Position numbers and translations under genes: made by a program. A DNA stretch of 6,230 nt from Muribaculaceae bacterium. Its GTDB lineage: Bacteria; Bacteroidota; Bacteroidia; Bacteroidales; Muribaculaceae. The first letter of the stretch is position 1. Each line of letters opens with the position of its first letter. Location of the stretch: positions 1 through 6,230 of the forward strand of contig JAFYCU010000122.1 of NCBI GenBank assembly GCA_017545095.1, read 5' to 3'. Of the stretch, positions 6,189 to 6,230 are shown in pieces. The notes beneath the pieces are model-generated. The model did not search any database, was not told the DNA's origin, and saw only the letters and a program-made list of their open reading frames with translations.

Positions 6189-6230
6189 CACATGTGCAGA
6201 ATCTACTTGCTTCGGCCATTAGCCGCACCG
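6189..6230. repeat. Array copy 5, cut by the window end
   Basis: It begins CACATGTGCAG and carries CTACTTGC, both as in copy 2. Unlike copy 2 it continues into TTAGCCGCACCG, the left arm of the palindrome, so it is probably a full unit beyond the window. Confidence 0.75.

Larger units (their letters stand above)
5898..6230. repeat. Tandem array of about 78-bp palindrome-bearing units
   Basis: Five successive copies begin at 5927, 6005, 6034, 6111 and 6189, preceded by a degenerate half-unit at 5898-5926; the last copy runs off the window. Spacings are 78, 29, 77 and 78 bases. Complete units read CACATG-GCAGAATCT, then CTTCGGCCAT, a palindrome based on AGCCGCAC/GTGCGGCT, CTCTACA, CTCGGCCATCCAGCC. 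Copies 1 and 4 differ at six of 78 positions. The copies abut directly without unique spacers, so this is a minisatellite-like array rather than CRISPR. Single-base length changes break any shared reading frame, so it is probably non-coding. Its function is unknown. Confidence 0.85.

Noticed and set aside
5898..6230. CRISPR array
   Set aside because: The repeats abut with no unique spacers, units are about 78 bp with one of 29 bp, copies are imperfect, and no cas gene is present.

Overview
The window comes from a Bacteroidota genome, most likely order Bacteroidales (a Prevotella- or Muribaculaceae-like gut or oral lineage; the genus is a guess). The evidence is an outer-membrane TonB-dependent receptor with an N-terminal carboxypeptidase-regulatory-like domain, a lipoprotein with Bacteroidota-restricted domains (DUF5689, DUF6359, choice-of-anchor J) and an acidic surface-export signal after the lipid-anchored cysteine, A-rich leaders without Shine-Dalgarno sites, and a TAnnTTTG promoter element. 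Layout: bases 1-300 are non-coding and rich in small GC-rich hairpins. Two blocks (19-105 and 247-290) share a 'hairpin, 11-12 base spacer, small GCCC/GGGC hairpin' layout, as in dispersed REP-like elements. Bases 301-655 form a more AT-rich leader with two longer stem-loops, a candidate promoter (about 497-504) and an untranslated leader of about 145 bases. Bases 656-3433 encode a 925-residue TonB-dependent receptor. After 52 bases with no terminator, bases 3486-5762 encode a 758-residue multidomain lipoprotein. An 18-bp perfect hairpin plus T-run at 5812-5855 closes the transcription unit. From about 5898 to the window end lies a non-coding tandem array with a unit of about 78 bp, each complete unit carrying a palindrome and appearing to be built from two related half-units. 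How the genes work together: the two genes look like a two-gene operon. The receptor would form a TonB-powered outer-membrane transporter, and the lipoprotein would be its surface-exposed, substrate-binding or adhesive partner, taking the place SusD holds in SusC/SusD pairs. The receptor belongs to a non-SusC family and no SusD is present. The substrate cannot be read from this window. The genes themselves look ordinary and intact. The parts least explained by known gene families are the tandem palindromic array downstream and the structured non-coding leader upstream.
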